Source: Paraclostridium tenue
GTDB lineage: Bacteria > Bacillota > Clostridia > Peptostreptococcales > Peptostreptococcaceae
Reading direction: 5' to 3'
NCBI RefSeq assembly: GCF_015668515.1
Contig: NZ_JADPFO010000001.1
Coordinates: 1,142,823-1,206,822 of the forward strand
DNA: 64,000 nucleotides
In this document: positions 28,919 through 38,006 of the stretch, one piece after another
How positions within the stretch are numbered: the first letter of the stretch is position 1
Layout of the letters: each line of letters begins with the position of its first letter
Made by a program: the position numbers and the translations under genes
Notes under the pieces: model-generated
What the model saw: only the letters and a program-made list of their open reading frames with translations
What the model was told of the DNA's origin: nothing
Databases searched by the model: none

Positions 28919-28975
28919 CTTTTTTATAAATACTGCTACATCTATAATATTTTTTTCAAATACTGTATTATCCAA
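28919..28975 (-). CDS. Possible 18-residue peptide ORF
   Basis: On the minus strand AGGAGGTGTGAAG is followed by TTG and a short frame reading MDNTVFEKNIIDVAVFIK with one more Lys and a stop. The ribosome site is strong and correctly spaced, and it is divergent from the amidase gene. Expression and function are unknown; it may be the end of a decayed gene. Confidence 0.3.
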
Positions 28976-29030
28976 CTTCACACCTCCTATGCTAATATTT
29001 CCTAAAAAATAAATTCTAGGAGGTAACCTT

Positions 29031-29705
29031 ATGAAATGGTATTTAGATTTTGGCCATGGAGGCAAAGATCCTGGTGCTTTAGGATCTAAAAACACAAAAG
29101 AAAGCGACACAGTATTAAAAATAGGTATGCTAGTTAAATCTAAACTTGAAAAACACTTTGAAAAAGTAATAACAACTCGTGAATCAGACACCTTCTATTC
29201 CTTAGAATACAGAACCAATAAAGCTAACAAAAATTCATGTGACTACTTTATTAGCATCCACATGAACTCATCTACAAATAAAACTGCCAAAGGAACAGAA
29301 ACTTGGGTATATGACTCAAACAGTAAAATATATAATTTAGCTCAAAACCTATCATCAAATTTATCAACTAATCTAAAAACACCTAATCGTAATGTAAAAG
29401 AATCTAAAAAATTCTTCGTACTTAAAAATACTAAAATGCCAGCACTAATTATAGAAATAGACTTTATATCTAACCCAGAAATAGAAAGCCTATGTGTTAA
29501 TGAATCTTATATAAAAAATGTAGCTGATACAATAGCTTCTACACTACTTTCATTTATAGGAAAAGATGACTATTTAGTAACAGACGATACAGAAAGTTCG
29601 AATTTTTATAAAGTATGTATAGGTGCCTTTAAGGATAAAAACAATGCCATTCGCCTTAAAAATGAAGCTATTTCAAAAGGCTTTAAAGATACCTATATAA
29701 TTTAA
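29031..29705 (+). CDS. N-acetylmuramoyl-L-alanine amidase (Amidase_3)
   Basis: A 224-residue zinc amidase that cleaves the MurNAc-L-Ala bond in peptidoglycan. The zinc site is visible as DFGHGG (His at about 8), E22 region and SIHMNSS (His at about 79); the catalytic glutamate is in LIIEIDFISN (about 141-150). A short C-terminal tail (about 190-224, YKVCIGAFKDKNNAIRLKNE) looks like a truncated SPOR domain. There is no signal peptide, as in phage endolysins. It has an AGGAGGT ribosome site and leads a cluster with DUF1659, DUF2922 and YvrJ genes, so a phage- or phage-like origin is likely. Confidence 0.9.
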   Translation: MKWYLDFGHGGKDPGALGSKNTKESDTVLKIGMLVKSKLEKHFEKVITTRESDTFYSLEYRTNKANKNSCDYFISIHMNSSTNKTAKGTETWVYDSNSKIYNLAQNLSSNLSTNLKTPNRNVKESKKFFVLKNTKMPALIIEIDFISNPEIESLCVNESYIKNVADTIASTLLSFIGKDDYLVTDDTESSNFYKVCIGAFKDKNNAIRLKNEAISKGFKDTYII

Positions 29706-29804
29706 TCAAATAACTCCTTAAAATATTTTTTCAAATACTTTCTTTGAAGGCTCAAACACCTATCCCCTATAATTATCTTAACAATACAAAAGGAGGTGAA
29801 ACAC

Positions 29805-30023
29805 ATGGCTGTTAGTGAAACTAAAAATCCATCTGCTTTAAAAATAAAGCTAGATTGTGGGCTTAATGATGATGGTAAAACTATTGTAAAATCTAAAACT
29901 TACTCTAACTTAAAATCAGATACATCAGCTCAAGATACATTAGATGTTGCAAGAGCTATTTTATCTTTACAAGTTCATGATGAACTTGAGATAAATAAGC
30001 AAGATAATACTATCTTGAATTAG
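29805..30023 (+). CDS. DUF1659 protein
   Basis: A 72-residue protein (starts MAVSETKNPSALKIKL) with the DUF1659 pattern LDCGLNDDGKTIVKSKTYSN and a C-terminal DVARAILSLQ. The ATG at 29805 is chosen because AAAGGAGGTGAAA immediately precedes it; the GTG upstream lies inside the ribosome site. DUF1659, DUF2922 and YvrJ genes occur together in many clostridia and bacilli, sometimes near an amidase, but their role is unknown. Confidence 0.85.
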   Translation: MAVSETKNPSALKIKLDCGLNDDGKTIVKSKTYSNLKSDTSAQDTLDVARAILSLQVHDELEINKQDNTILN

Positions 30024-30058
30024 TTATCTAATAAATTTATGTGAAAGGAGGTGTTTTC

Positions 30059-30286
30059 ATGGAAACTACAAAGAAATTAGTAATGTCTTTTAAAAGTACT
30101 TTAGGGAGAGTTGTTTCTATATCAGTTGATGATCCTAGGGAAGATGTAACTGAAGCTGAGATAAAAACAGTTATGGATATGATAGTTGAAAAGAATATAT
30201 TTGCTCCTAATGGAGCTGATATAGTAGAAACTGTTGAAGCTAAGATAGTTGTAACAGATACTACTGAATATGACTTAGTTGTCTAA
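30059..30286 (+). CDS. DUF2922 protein
   Basis: A 75-residue protein beginning METTKKLVMSFKSTLGRVVS and containing DDPREDVTEAEIKTVMDMIV, the DUF2922 signature. The ATG at 30059 follows AAAGGAGGTGTTTTC. It lies 35 bases after the DUF1659 gene and shares the same probable transcript. A small hairpin with U-run follows (30291-30319). Function unknown. Confidence 0.87.
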   Translation: METTKKLVMSFKSTLGRVVSISVDDPREDVTEAEIKTVMDMIVEKNIFAPNGADIVETVEAKIVVTDTTEYDLVV

Positions 30287-30290
30287 TCTT

Positions 30291-30319
30291 AAAGGAGGGT
30301 GTTTATTCATCCTCCTTTT
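30291..30319 (+). terminator. Intercistronic hairpin before YvrJ gene
   Basis: Stem AAAGGAGG / CCTCCTTT followed by TTTT. It can act as a partial terminator and also sequesters an SD-like sequence, so it may set the YvrJ level relative to DUF2922. Confidence 0.6.
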
Positions 30320-30346
30320 ATCATATCTTGAAAGGAGGTATTTTTT

Positions 30347-30499
30347 ATGAATTCAGAAATCCAAACACTAATTGCTAATGTTGGCTTTCCTATTGCTATT
30401 AGTATGTATTTACTTATTCGTATAGAGGCTAAGCTTTCTGCTCTTAGTGATAGTATTAATGAATTGAGTAAAAATATTAATATCATGAGTATTAAATGA
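30347..30499 (+). CDS. YvrJ family small membrane protein
   Basis: A 50-residue protein. It begins MNSEIQTLIANVGFPIAISM and has one membrane segment at about residues 6-25, followed by RIEAKLSALSDSINELSKNI, the amphipathic helix typical of YvrJ proteins. AAAGGAGGT lies 7 bases before the ATG. Its size and topology resemble small phage holins or BhlA-like proteins, and it follows the amidase and DUF genes, but a holin role is inference. A degraded second copy is at 39995-40084. Confidence 0.85.
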   Translation: MNSEIQTLIANVGFPIAISMYLLIRIEAKLSALSDSINELSKNINIMSIK

Positions 30500-30560
30500 G
30501 ATAGTATATACTAACTATAATATCTTTTGTAGTCTAGTTATTTATGAATACATAAATAAC

Positions 30561-30589
30561 AAAAGGTGGGACTTTATATCCTACCTTTT
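30561..30589 (+). terminator. Terminator of the amidase-YvrJ cluster
   Basis: Stem AAAAGGTGGGA / TCCTACCTTTT. It also lies just beyond the convergent GTPase gene. Confidence 0.75.
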
Positions 30590-30608
30590 AACTAACAAAT
30601 ACTTATAG

Positions 30609-32354
30609 TTATATAACATTACCTGACCTTATATCTCTTATTTTGTGATTTGTAAGGTTTATAATATCTATAGCTTTCTTATTTTCTTCAATGTCACTTT
30701 TAAGTTCCTCTGAAATATCGTTTAATACATCTAATGAAGAATTATAATAATTTGTTAACTGTAAACTAAGACTATTAAATACTTCTTTTTTCATATCTTC
30801 TAAAGTCTCAAGTATCTCTTGTTTTTTACCTTGTAATTCCTTAAATTTTTTCTCTTCATTAAATCTTGAAATAATATTTTCTAATATTTCTATAGCTGAA
30901 AATATTACAGGTATTACTTTAACAAGCTTCGATACGTTTCCGGCCATCTTTGCAGCTTGCCATGGTTTAAATTTGTATCCAACTTTTTTACCTAATCCAT
31001 ATATTGCTTTATGGTATACTTCTTTTCCTATATTAGTTGGAATAGGTATCTTATTAATTACTCCTATATTTAAAATATTAGATTCTTTTATTTTTACATC
31101 ATTTAAATCTACATCCATACTACTACCATTATATGAATCTATATAATCATATGAATTCATTCTTATTTTTTTCTCTATATTTCTATATTCCTTTTCAATT
31201 GATTTGTAAAAATATGACTCTTCTTGTTCATTTTTTACTTTCTCTATATTAGCTTTGTATAACTCTTTAAAATCAAGTATATTTTTTTCTATAGATGAGT
31301 CATAAAACTCACCTATAACTGTATCTATATTTTCTTCTGATAAAATAGATAATTTATCTGTTTCAGCTGGTGAATTAACATTATTTACAATTCTTATGAA
31401 GTTATCTTCAAACATATCATTTACTTTTTTTCTTTCACTAGATATTAAAGTATTACATCTTAATGTCATATTTTCAACTATATCACTATACTGTAATGAT
31501 ATATTATTGTTTAATTCATTTAAATTCTCATAATATGCTTTAATATCTATTAAATCATTTTTAACTATATCAATATATTCGTTTATTCTATCATATAGTC
31601 CTAGGTAATTAGTCCCTTGCTCACATTTACTTATAAAATAATCAAATATATTCTCAAAATTTTCAAAATAGCTTAATTCTTTACAATATTCTTCCTCCCA
31701 AAATTGCTTAGCTACTTCAATATCTACTCCATCTCCAACTGAATATGGGTCTGCACTTATTGCTACCATTGGTATATCTCTTTCTACACCAAGTTCATTT
31801 AATATACGCTTAACCTCTGCAAACTTAATATTACATATGTCATTATATTCTTCTTCTAACTCTATACTTCTTCCCGTTTGATCTAATCTATTGATTACTA
31901 CTATAAATCTTTCTTCCTTATTTAAATCTTTTAATAGTTTCTTTATTATAGGTCTATGGTTTTCAAGTATTAATCTATCTGCTTCACATACCCATACTAC
32001 AAGGTCTGATTTACTCATATAATTTTCAGTTATGCTATCATGTTGATTTTGAGTAGATTTCAATCCTGGTGTATCAATTATATCAATTCTATTCCACTCT
32101 ACTTTATGTATATCTGCAGTCATTGGATTTGCATCAGTCTCTAAATTAATCCCAGTAAGCCTCTTAATTATTGTAGATTTTCCTGAACTAAAAGTTCCCA
32201 AGAATGACACAGTAAGCTTTTTATCTGCTTTTAATAAAACTTCTGCACTTTCAATTTCAACCTTTAAATTGTATACAGATTCTAAGTTTAGTCCTTTAGT
32301 GATATTCACTATTTCTTTGCTTCTTTCCACATATTGGATTATTTTTTCTTTCAT
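30609..32354 (-). CDS. Dynamin-like GTPase, downstream member of a pair
   Basis: About 581 residues from ATG 32354. The GTPase domain occupies about 45-290, with P-loop FLGTFSSGKST, G3 DTPGLKST and G4 NRLD. A long helical region follows with a hydrophobic patch near 430-480 (VGVINKIPIPTN... and VSKLVKVIPVIFSAIEIL) that could be a membrane paddle. The TTG at 32372 is in frame but has no ribosome site; GGGGTG is about 9 bases before the ATG. The start is 7 bases from the stop of the upstream GTPase gene, so the two are made together. Paired bacterial dynamin-like proteins act on membranes; some protect against phage. Confidence 0.8.
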   Translation of the reverse strand: MKEKIIQYVERSKEIVNITKGLNLESVYNLKVEIESAEVLLKADKKLTVSFLGTFSSGKSTIIKRLTGINLETDANPMTADIHKVEWNRIDIIDTPGLKSTQNQHDSITENYMSKSDLVVWVCEADRLILENHRPIIKKLLKDLNKEERFIVVINRLDQTGRSIELEEEYNDICNIKFAEVKRILNELGVERDIPMVAISADPYSVGDGVDIEVAKQFWEEEYCKELSYFENFENIFDYFISKCEQGTNYLGLYDRINEYIDIVKNDLIDIKAYYENLNELNNNISLQYSDIVENMTLRCNTLISSERKKVNDMFEDNFIRIVNNVNSPAETDKLSILSEENIDTVIGEFYDSSIEKNILDFKELYKANIEKVKNEQEESYFYKSIEKEYRNIEKKIRMNSYDYIDSYNGSSMDVDLNDVKIKESNILNIGVINKIPIPTNIGKEVYHKAIYGLGKKVGYKFKPWQAAKMAGNVSKLVKVIPVIFSAIEILENIISRFNEEKKFKELQGKKQEILETLEDMKKEVFNSLSLQLTNYYNSSLDVLNDISEELKSDIEENKKAIDIINLTNHKIRDIRSGNVI

Positions 32355-32361
32355 TATAATA

Positions 32362-34596
32362 TTACACCCCAAGTTCTATATTGTAATTATATTTTATTTG
32401 TAAAGCTATTTTTATTTCGTCTAAGTTAACTTGACTATAATTATAACTTTTATTTATATAAATCTTTAAAACGTCTCTTTCATCATCAATCGATATCGTG
32501 TTGACAGTAACTAATTTTTGGGTAGCATTTTCAATAATATTTTTTATATATACTTCTTTATCGTCATTATCTAGTATAAAATATGTGTATTCATCTTGAA
32601 GTATATGGTCTATTCTACATCTCATATTTTCTAAATTTTTGATATCTTCTTCACTCTTACATCCTACTATAGCGTAACGTCCTGGTTTTCTAATTACAGA
32701 ATTAACTTTTATAGACTTATCTGATATTAAATCAATAACTTCTTGATATAATTTCCTATCTACTTCAAACTTTATATCACTCATTTCTGTACAGAACTTC
32801 TTTAAAATTACACTTCCATTTTCTGATGATTTATACATTTCTTCTAATGGATTAGCGATCTGGTTTCTTATATTATCTAATATATCTTTAAATCCTGTTA
32901 AAACTTCATTTTTATTTTTATCTTTATATCCATTCCAAAGTTTTCTTTGTATTTCTTTCTCTATACTATTGCATTTTTTTGTAAGCAATTCTATAGCTTC
33001 TTTTCTCTTCTGATTTCTTTTCATATTATTTTCAGTTGTCGTATCTCTAGATTTTCCTAATAGTTTCGATAAAAACGTTTTCGCAACAGCTATAGCAAAT
33101 CCTAAAAACACATTAACTCTAACTGCAATTCCTTCTATAATCGTAGCTATAGTTTCAAATGCAAATATAAGATTGCTCTTAAACTTATTATTTTTAAATT
33201 CTTCTAGAGCATTTTTTATTAACTCTGTTATATCCTCAACATTTATAAATCCCTTAAGTTCAAGTTCCATACTCTTCTCAAATTCATCTAATTGATTTCT
33301 AAGCCTCTCTTCCACTTCTTTTGAAATTTTAGGAATTATATCTTTTGAAATTTTAAAATTGAATTCATTGAATAATTCTTTAAGTTCAGTATCTATTTCT
33401 TTACTATTATTAGCAAACGCTCTGTCTATTATTTTTATACCCTCATTTTTTAATGATTGTACACATCCTAAGTTCGATTGTATTATATATCTTACTTCTT
33501 CTCCTTTTTTACCATATTCTCTAGTTTCTCCAAATTCATACTTTATACTTTTAAGTCTCTTTTTTAAGAATTCTTTACTTTCATAAAAAGAATTCTTATT
33601 TTTATTTGATTCTATTATAACGTTATATAGATAAATAGATAGAGATTCATATATATTCTTAGTTTTTAGTATATTACATTCATTCTTTATAATAGCATTT
33701 ATATTGTATTCTAACTCTTTAAAATTACTATATTCTAATATATTTTCTAAATTTTTAAATTTTTTCAAACTCGAACTTTTACTCTTATGTAAATCTTCTC
33801 TAGATTCATCTATATCATTGTTTTTTCCAAAAAACGCAAGTTGGGCATTTATAGCTACTATTTTAAAGTTTTTTAACTTTAAATCATTTTTTAATATGTT
33901 CTCTGCATAATCAATTATTTTTTGTGTTGGTTTAAAATCTTTTATATTAGTAATGTTAGGAGGAGCACTTTTTTGATTTATAACTAATATAAATGGTAAG
34001 TTATTCTCCTTTACCCATTCTGCAATTTTTTCAACTTCTGATATCTCAGGTGGCTTATTTGCACAGACAAATATAGCTAAATCAGTTTTTTTGATTTCTT
34101 CTTTAGCCAATATCTCAAACTCCTCTCCACCTTCAAATCCTGGTGTATCTAGTATTCTTAATCTTCCAAAATTTGATGATGTAACAACCTTAGTTGTATT
34201 CTGCTTTCCAGTTCCTATACTATTACCCCTATTAGAGTTAGTAAAAGTTTCTATTATAGTGCTTTTCCCTGCATTTGTTATCCCAAAAAATGATATTGTA
34301 AAATATTGGATATTTTCTTCTTTTGCTCCTTTTATCGAAGTTATATCTGTTTGAAAATTATTTTTTAATTTATATATCATATTTGTAAATTCATCAATTT
34401 GATCTTTTATCTTGCTACGTTCTTTTAATTCCTTATTATTATTATCCTCATAATTTTTTTTTAATTTTTTTACGTCAGATTCTGTATATTTAAATAAACT
34501 TTCAATTTTATTTATAATTGAACTAAAATCTTCTATGAATTTTATATTTTGTTTATATGATATATCCAATGCTTTTTTTATTTCACTATCCACCAT
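32362..34596 (-). CDS. Dynamin-like GTPase, upstream member of a pair
   Basis: A 744-residue GTPase. An N-terminal coiled region (about 1-85) precedes the GTPase domain with P-loop FFGITNAGKSTI, G3 LDTPGFEGGEEF and G4-like NQKS. Helical stalk segments run to about 460. A hydrophobic segment near 490-520 (LIFAFETIATIIEGIAVRVN, then VFLGFAIAVAKTFLSKLL) is a probable membrane-binding element. The last 130 residues carry a separate alpha/beta domain (YAIVGCKSEEDIKNLENMRC). It is the first gene of a two-gene unit with the next GTPase. Its biological role is unknown; heteromeric membrane remodelling is inferred. Confidence 0.8.
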   Translation of the reverse strand: MVDSEIKKALDISYKQNIKFIEDFSSIINKIESLFKYTESDVKKLKKNYEDNNNKELKERSKIKDQIDEFTNMIYKLKNNFQTDITSIKGAKEENIQYFTISFFGITNAGKSTIIETFTNSNRGNSIGTGKQNTTKVVTSSNFGRLRILDTPGFEGGEEFEILAKEEIKKTDLAIFVCANKPPEISEVEKIAEWVKENNLPFILVINQKSAPPNITNIKDFKPTQKIIDYAENILKNDLKLKNFKIVAINAQLAFFGKNNDIDESREDLHKSKSSSLKKFKNLENILEYSNFKELEYNINAIIKNECNILKTKNIYESLSIYLYNVIIESNKNKNSFYESKEFLKKRLKSIKYEFGETREYGKKGEEVRYIIQSNLGCVQSLKNEGIKIIDRAFANNSKEIDTELKELFNEFNFKISKDIIPKISKEVEERLRNQLDEFEKSMELELKGFINVEDITELIKNALEEFKNNKFKSNLIFAFETIATIIEGIAVRVNVFLGFAIAVAKTFLSKLLGKSRDTTTENNMKRNQKRKEAIELLTKKCNSIEKEIQRKLWNGYKDKNKNEVLTGFKDILDNIRNQIANPLEEMYKSSENGSVILKKFCTEMSDIKFEVDRKLYQEVIDLISDKSIKVNSVIRKPGRYAIVGCKSEEDIKNLENMRCRIDHILQDEYTYFILDNDDKEVYIKNIIENATQKLVTVNTISIDDERDVLKIYINKSYNYSQVNLDEIKIALQIKYNYNIELGV

Positions 34597-34680
34597 TAAC
34601 CTCCATTTTTTAATATTTAATGACTATATGTTATATAACTATATTATATAACAAAATAATCCAATTTCATCACTCAAAAA

Positions 34681-34797
34681 CTAAAATATACTAACTTGTT
34701 TAATAATTATTACATTTTTCTCATATAATATAAATTTAATATTATTTTTATTAGTTAGATATCTTTTACTCATTTCAATCATACTTCTGCCATTCAC
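34681..34797 (-). pseudogene. Possible second remnant of phage DnaC-like C-terminus
   Basis: A minus-strand frame reads VNGRSMIEMSKRYLTNKNNI and runs to a stop at 34681. It resembles GSRLIEMSKDYLVKMKGRKM in the adjacent replication-gene remnant (34925 onward), where it forms the C-terminus of a DnaC/IstB-type ATPase. Only about 10 residues match well, so the assignment is tentative. Confidence 0.35.
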
Positions 34798-34898
34798 TAG
34801 TATCTAACATATTTTCAACGCGCTTTTATAATTTTGTAGTAACAGAAAAATTATGGACATAATTCTAATGCAATTTATAATTATGCTATTTTTTAAGA

Positions 34899-34925
34899 GA
34901 ACAGGTCTTCCCCTGTTCATTTTTT
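34899..34925 (+). terminator. Short terminator-like hairpin
   Basis: Stem GAACAGG / CCTGTTC with loop TCTTC and a plus-strand run of T. It sits at the 3' side of the replication pseudogene. Confidence 0.45.
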
Positions 34926-35603
34926 TATCCATAAATCCTATAATTCATCTTCCTACCCTTCATTTTTACCAAATAATCCTTACTCATCTCAATTAACCTA
35001 CTCCCAATAGCCTCATCACCAACAACTACAAAAGTCATATCACGACATCTATCACACCTATAGCTTTGTGTTTTCCTCAAGGAACTTTCTAAACTCTTCA
35101 AGTTCTTCTTCTGTTGGCTTTCTATACAAACCTTGCTCCTCTTTATCAACACTTCTCTTATAGTATCCATTGCTTTAAAATCCCATTAACATAACCCATA
35201 TTACATGATCCATTATTTGTATCAATTTCTATAGCTCTTTTAAATAATCTAACATCTATCGTTTCATTAACTCCCACTAACCAATCACAAGCAATACCAT
35301 TAATAAGATCTATATTTTCTTCAAAAATTTTAGCATAATCACCTATATTATTTTTTACATACATACCTACAGTATTTTTTTCATCTTATTCTTTTTCTTT
35401 TTGTTTTTCTTTTTCTTTTTATTTTTATTTTTCTTTTTCTTTTTCCCCATAGTGGTCCTTCAAATTAGAATCAACTACAGGTATGGGTATAGATACACTA
35501 TCTATAGTTGTATCAAAATTTAAACTTCAGTATCTATACTGTATCCATACATATCACAAATAGTATCTTCACAATAAACAATCTTTACATACTCCTCAAA
35601 TCT
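34925..35603 (-). pseudogene. Decayed phage replication genes (DnaD-like fused to DnaC-like ends)
   Basis: Minus-strand fragments in changing frames follow phage replisome-organiser order. EEYVKIVYCEDTICDMYGYS comes first, then a GAAAAA-rich Lys/Glu linker with stops. Next is the DnaD core FEENIDLINGIACDWLVGVN ... MGYVNGILKQW, then in another frame RKPTEEELEEFRKFLEEN. The final frame has CDRCRDMTFVVVGD, the zinc N-terminus of DnaC-type loaders. It joins directly to AIGSRLIEMSKDYLVKMKGR, the C-terminus of the same family, so the ATPase middle is deleted. At least two frameshifts and one internal deletion. Confidence 0.75.
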
Positions 35604-35611
35604 TAAAATAA

Positions 35612-35890
35612 AAAGGTTATACCTTAGAAGAAATGGCAAAGGATTTAAATACCACTAAGGTTACACTTTCTAGATATGAAAATGGTACAAGAGAGCCTAA
35701 AAGCGAGACTCTTAACCAATTATCAGATTATTTTAATGTTTCAATAGATTATTTATCCGGAAAAACTGATGCAAAAACACCTAAGACTAAGGATGAAATT
35801 ATAGATGTAAAAAAGGCAATTGAAGAAATAAAAGATGAACTTGAAAATAGTAATTCTTTAATGTTTGAAGGGGAATGTTTAAGTGAATAA
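35612..35890 (+). pseudogene. 5'-truncated XRE family repressor
   Basis: The frame starts mid-domain: GYTLEEMAKDLNTTKVTLSR then YENGTREPKSETLNQLSDYF and SIDYLSGKTD, ending in an acidic tail. The first helix of the HTH_3 domain, normally reached through an M...IKxLR..KG sequence, is missing, and a TAA lies just upstream. An ATG at 35633 is in frame, but a protein from it would lack helix 1, and there is no proper ribosome site. It meets the replication pseudogene of opposite strand within 10 bases, marking a deletion or rearrangement junction. Confidence 0.7.
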
Positions 35891-35908
35891 TTTTATTTTG
35901 GGTATTTA

Positions 35909-35933
35909 AAAGGTGTCTAGTATTTAGACACCT
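35909..35933 (+). terminator. Terminator of XRE remnant
   Basis: Stem AAGGTGTCTA / TAGACACCTT followed by GCTTTTT. Confidence 0.8.
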
Positions 35934-36033
35934 TGCTTTTTAGAGAAAAACGACCTTATATGGTTATTTATGATTTTCTTAGTTTTATTGCCTTTTATTA
36001 TAATTTAATATACATTTACCAATCACAATTAAC

Positions 36034-37803
36034 TTATATTAAATTATATCTTTGTAATAATTCTTCAATTACAGTTCCTGAAATTTCTTTCTTAACTATA
36101 TCTAATTTAATTTTATCTAATAATGGTAACTTAATATCTTTTAGTTTTTTACCATCTAGCATCTTAGAAGTTGAATCAAGCAACACCCTAATATCATAAC
36201 AAGAATTAAATACCTCAGGAACTCCACGATCAACATCAAGTAGTGTATATACAGCCTCCATAGCAGTTCTTACAGAATACTCTGTTGTAAATACAGTATC
36301 ACGAACAGTATCTGCAAATTGACCAATAAATGCAAAGTTAACAGCTTTATCTGGTACTACTTTTGGTCTATCTCCAGCTGTTCTTGGCATAAAGAATGAA
36401 GTAATGTATGGCATCATACATGGAATACAATGAGCAGAATTTTTTGCCATCTCAGGAATTTCATCTACTGGAACTCCTAAATGATATAGCCATTCTTGAG
36501 TAATTTCATAACCTGTACATTCTTTCATTGGTTTTTTTATGAAATCTCCATCTACATCAGTAAATAATCCATAAACCCATACAACAAGCTCATTATCTGG
36601 TTGTGATTTAAAATGTGGTTGTCTATTTAAAGTATAACTCATTAGCCAAGATGAATCTTTAACTGTAACAATTCCTCCTGTAACAACTTTTCCACTAAAT
36701 GGATTACGTTTACATATTTTTTCTATATATGGTGGAATCTTATTATCTAAAGTAGTTATAGTAGCAGATTCCCAATTAGTTTTATTTATATCAGTACAGA
36801 ATTTATCAGGTCTACCAAAAGAAGAATCTTGTGCTGCTATATTTCTCCAAAGTCTCCAGCACCCTCCTTCAGTAGTATTTAAAACTGGTACATGATTATC
36901 ATCACCTAAAGATGAATTTTCTGTACAGCTACCATTTGTAATAAATACTAAGTCATCTTCTACTAAATCAATAGTTTCTTCTTTTCCATCCTTAATGCAA
37001 ACAATTTGTTTTGCTATCTTTTTATCTTTTGTTATTTCAAATTTCACATTTGTAACAGTTGTATTATATTGAAAATGAACTCCATTAGATTCTAGGTATT
37101 TAACCATTGGTAAAATTAATGATTCATATTGATTATATTTTGTAAATTTTAAAGCTGTAAAATCAGGAAGTCCACCAATATGATGAATAAATCTTTGAAT
37201 ATATCTTCTCATTTCAAGGGCACTATGCCACTCTTCAAAGGCAAACATAGTTCTCCAATATAGCCAAAAGTTTGATTCATAGAATTCTTTTGTAAATACA
37301 TCTTCAATTTTTTTATCATATAAGTCTTCTTCTTTTGCCATAAATAATTTTATTATTTCCATAGATGCTTTTTCTGTTAATCCAAATTTTCCATCTGTGT
37401 GAGCATCTTCTCCACGGTTAACTGTAGCCCTCATTAAAGAATAATTTGGGTCTTTTTTATTTAACCAATAAAATTCATCTAATACAGAAACTCCTTCAGT
37501 TTCTATTGAAGGTATTGATCTAAATAAATCCCATAAGCATTCAAAGTGATTTTCCATTTCACGTCCACCACGAATAATAAATCCTTTCTCAGGATCATTA
37601 ATTCCGTCACAAGCACCACCTGCTATGTCCATTTCTTCTAATATATGAATATGTTCGCCTTTCATTTGTCCATCACGAACTAAAAAACATGCAGCAGCTA
37701 AAGATGCTAACCCAGCTCCAACTAAATATGCTGATTTTCTATCCACACCTTCAGGTTTTTGTGGACGTGCAAATGCTTCGTAATTCCCATTACTATAATA
37801 CAT
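36034..37803 (-). CDS. ohyA: Oleate hydratase (MCRA family)
   Basis: About 589 residues. A flavoenzyme that hydrates the cis-9 double bond of unsaturated fatty acids to 10-hydroxy acids, a detoxification of host-derived oleate and linoleate. The FAD motif [20 protein letters not shown] is at about residues 27-48 and is followed by IAGGACDG and [15 protein letters not shown]. The conserved [16 protein letters not shown] is near 530. The ATG at 37803 is preferred over 37812 because AGGGG lies 9 bases before it and abuts the other ATG. The next gene upstream, in the same orientation, is a TetR regulator, which probably controls it. Confidence 0.95.
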   Translation of the reverse strand: MYYSNGNYEAFARPQKPEGVDRKSAYLVGAGLASLAAACFLVRDGQMKGEHIHILEEMDIAGGACDGINDPEKGFIIRGGREMENHFECLWDLFRSIPSIETEGVSVLDEFYWLNKKDPNYSLMRATVNRGEDAHTDGKFGLTEKASMEIIKLFMAKEEDLYDKKIEDVFTKEFYESNFWLYWRTMFAFEEWHSALEMRRYIQRFIHHIGGLPDFTALKFTKYNQYESLILPMVKYLESNGVHFQYNTTVTNVKFEITKDKKIAKQIVCIKDGKEETIDLVEDDLVFITNGSCTENSSLGDDNHVPVLNTTEGGCWRLWRNIAAQDSSFGRPDKFCTDINKTNWESATITTLDNKIPPYIEKICKRNPFSGKVVTGGIVTVKDSSWLMSYTLNRQPHFKSQPDNELVVWVYGLFTDVDGDFIKKPMKECTGYEITQEWLYHLGVPVDEIPEMAKNSAHCIPCMMPYITSFFMPRTAGDRPKVVPDKAVNFAFIGQFADTVRDTVFTTEYSVRTAMEAVYTLLDVDRGVPEVFNSCYDIRVLLDSTSKMLDGKKLKDIKLPLLDKIKLDIVKKEISGTVIEELLQRYNLI

Positions 37804-37956
37804 ATAAATCATCCCCTATACTTTTTAAAGCTTATTTATTGTAAAAGCTTTAGTAATTTATTTATTAATATCATATTCCCATTTAAGATTTTATTATATA
37901 GACAATATTTAAGCTTTGTAAAAATTTTAAACATAACTATAAATCTGTAAAAAAAT

Positions 37957-37980
37957 TAGACAAATAATAATATTTGTCTA
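37957..37980 (-). terminator. Terminator-like hairpin between tetR and ohyA
   Basis: A perfect 10-bp stem TAGACAAATA / TATTTGTCTA with an ATAA loop. On the minus strand it is followed by ATTTTTTTA, so tetR and ohyA are probably separate transcripts. Confidence 0.7.
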
Positions 37981-38006
37981 GTTTATATTTTCTATTTATT
38001 TTTGTA

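Noticed and set aside
28976-29191. Upper part of the long minus-strand frame opposite the amidase
   Set aside because: Shadow of the well-supported amidase gene. Only its last 18 codons, after a separate ribosome site, are kept as a weak candidate.
35385-35447. Possible CRISPR or microsatellite (GAAAAA repeats)
   Set aside because: Units are 6 bases with no spacers; it reads as the Lys/Glu linker of the decayed DnaD-like gene.
35933-36199. 88-codon plus-strand ORF overlapping the end of oleate hydratase
   Set aside because: Antisense to a conserved enzyme C-terminus; starts right after a terminator with no ribosome site.
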